From assembly GCA_963281155.1 (NCBI GenBank), contig CAUJLY010000002.1:2914001-2978000 (forward strand): a stretch of DNA of 64,000 bases, given 5' to 3'. This DNA comes from Rhabditophanes sp. KR3021. Taxonomy: Eukaryota > Nematoda > Chromadorea > Rhabditida > Alloionematidae. The notes under the pieces were generated by a model. That model was not told where the DNA came from. It did no database searches and saw nothing but the letters and a program-made list of their open reading frames with translations. The translations under genes were made by a program, and so were the position numbers. This document shows, piece after piece, positions 63,729-64,000 of the stretch (within the stretch, counting starts at the first letter, position 1; every line of letters begins with the position of its first letter).

Positions 63729-64000
63729 GATGGATGGAGACGGCTTTTGCAAATGCAAAGATTTTTTATATTTTTCTTTGTATTTATTGGGAGTGTTATT
63801 TGGAAATTTAAATACAGATATTTAGATTATGTGGTTCCAATTATTATCTATGTCTGGAACACGCATACATTGTTACGGGAATGATTGTTGGTATTCATTG
63901 CTAGGAGCTTATAAATATTTAAATTTATTATGGATGAATAGAAATATATTTAATGTCATTTATAAAAAAGTTTATTGTGGTTTAAAGCTCAAATAGTTAA
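63729..64000. other. window end, no supported gene
   Basis: Upstream region of the TSSK-like kinase. The plus-strand frame at 63672-63884 overlaps the kinase exon in antisense and is not credible. Confidence 0.4.

Overview
This is an AT-rich nuclear segment of a nematode. The main evidence is an intact major sperm protein (MSP) gene, a family used here as a nematode marker. Short GT-AG introns (about 40-60 nt), a TSSK-like sperm-type kinase, small secreted Cys-rich proteins and a MARVEL-type gene fit. Several large conserved genes are nearly intronless (COPA one intron, esterase one intron, an SNF2 ATPase with more than 800 codons in one exon). This recalls clade IV (Strongyloides/Rhabditophanes-like) genomes, but the placement is inference.

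Layout. 2.2-7.7 kb: a head-to-tail pair of SLC35A-type nucleotide-sugar transporters, the first with a decayed gene in its 1.9-kb intron. 8.2-10.1 kb: secreted proteins. 10.2-12.2 kb (minus): GDP-L-fucose synthase and a UBE2L3-type E2 with a canonical heat-shock element upstream. 12.8-20.2 kb: lineage-specific secreted and membrane genes, two of them broken (a three-FN3 single-pass receptor and a MARVEL protein). 20.2-26.2 kb: gene-poor AT-rich DNA. 26.2-29.2 kb: a PPP1R16/TIMAP-like ankyrin protein with a CAAX end. 30.0-32.2 kb: MSP divergent from a degenerate EHD-like locus. 33.4-36.7 kb (minus): a membrane-anchored carboxylesterase, a broken TIL inhibitor and a small secreted peptide. 37.5-45.7 kb (minus): TTF2-like ATPase, Pol III subunit RPC7 and AFG3L2, whose introns hold two foreign coding relics. 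46.4-49.8 kb: mevalonate diphosphate decarboxylase, a 69-bp minisatellite and a thyroid-hormone-receptor-like nuclear receptor. 50.8 kb: tRNA-Met(CAU). 51.6-53.9 kb: unrecognised or decayed ORFs and a 26-bp minisatellite. 54.4-63.7 kb: COPA, TTC4, KLHDC10 and a TSSK-like kinase.

The conserved housekeeping genes are intact and the lineage-specific ones are often broken by one or a few lesions. Some functional links are visible: two nucleotide-sugar transporters lie near the GDP-fucose enzyme (Golgi glycosylation), MSP and the TSSK-like kinase point to sperm, and UBE2L3, TTC4, AFG3L2 and COPA serve protein quality control and transport.

The most interesting signals are (1) five decayed coding segments inside introns of four host genes, all antisense to the host; (2) the thyroid-receptor-like DNA-binding region; (3) a kinase-less receptor that ends where a kinase domain would begin; (4) an EHD-like locus that has lost its GTPase motifs and shares G+C-rich codon use with the adjacent MSP. 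Splice sites were read by eye and no database search was run.
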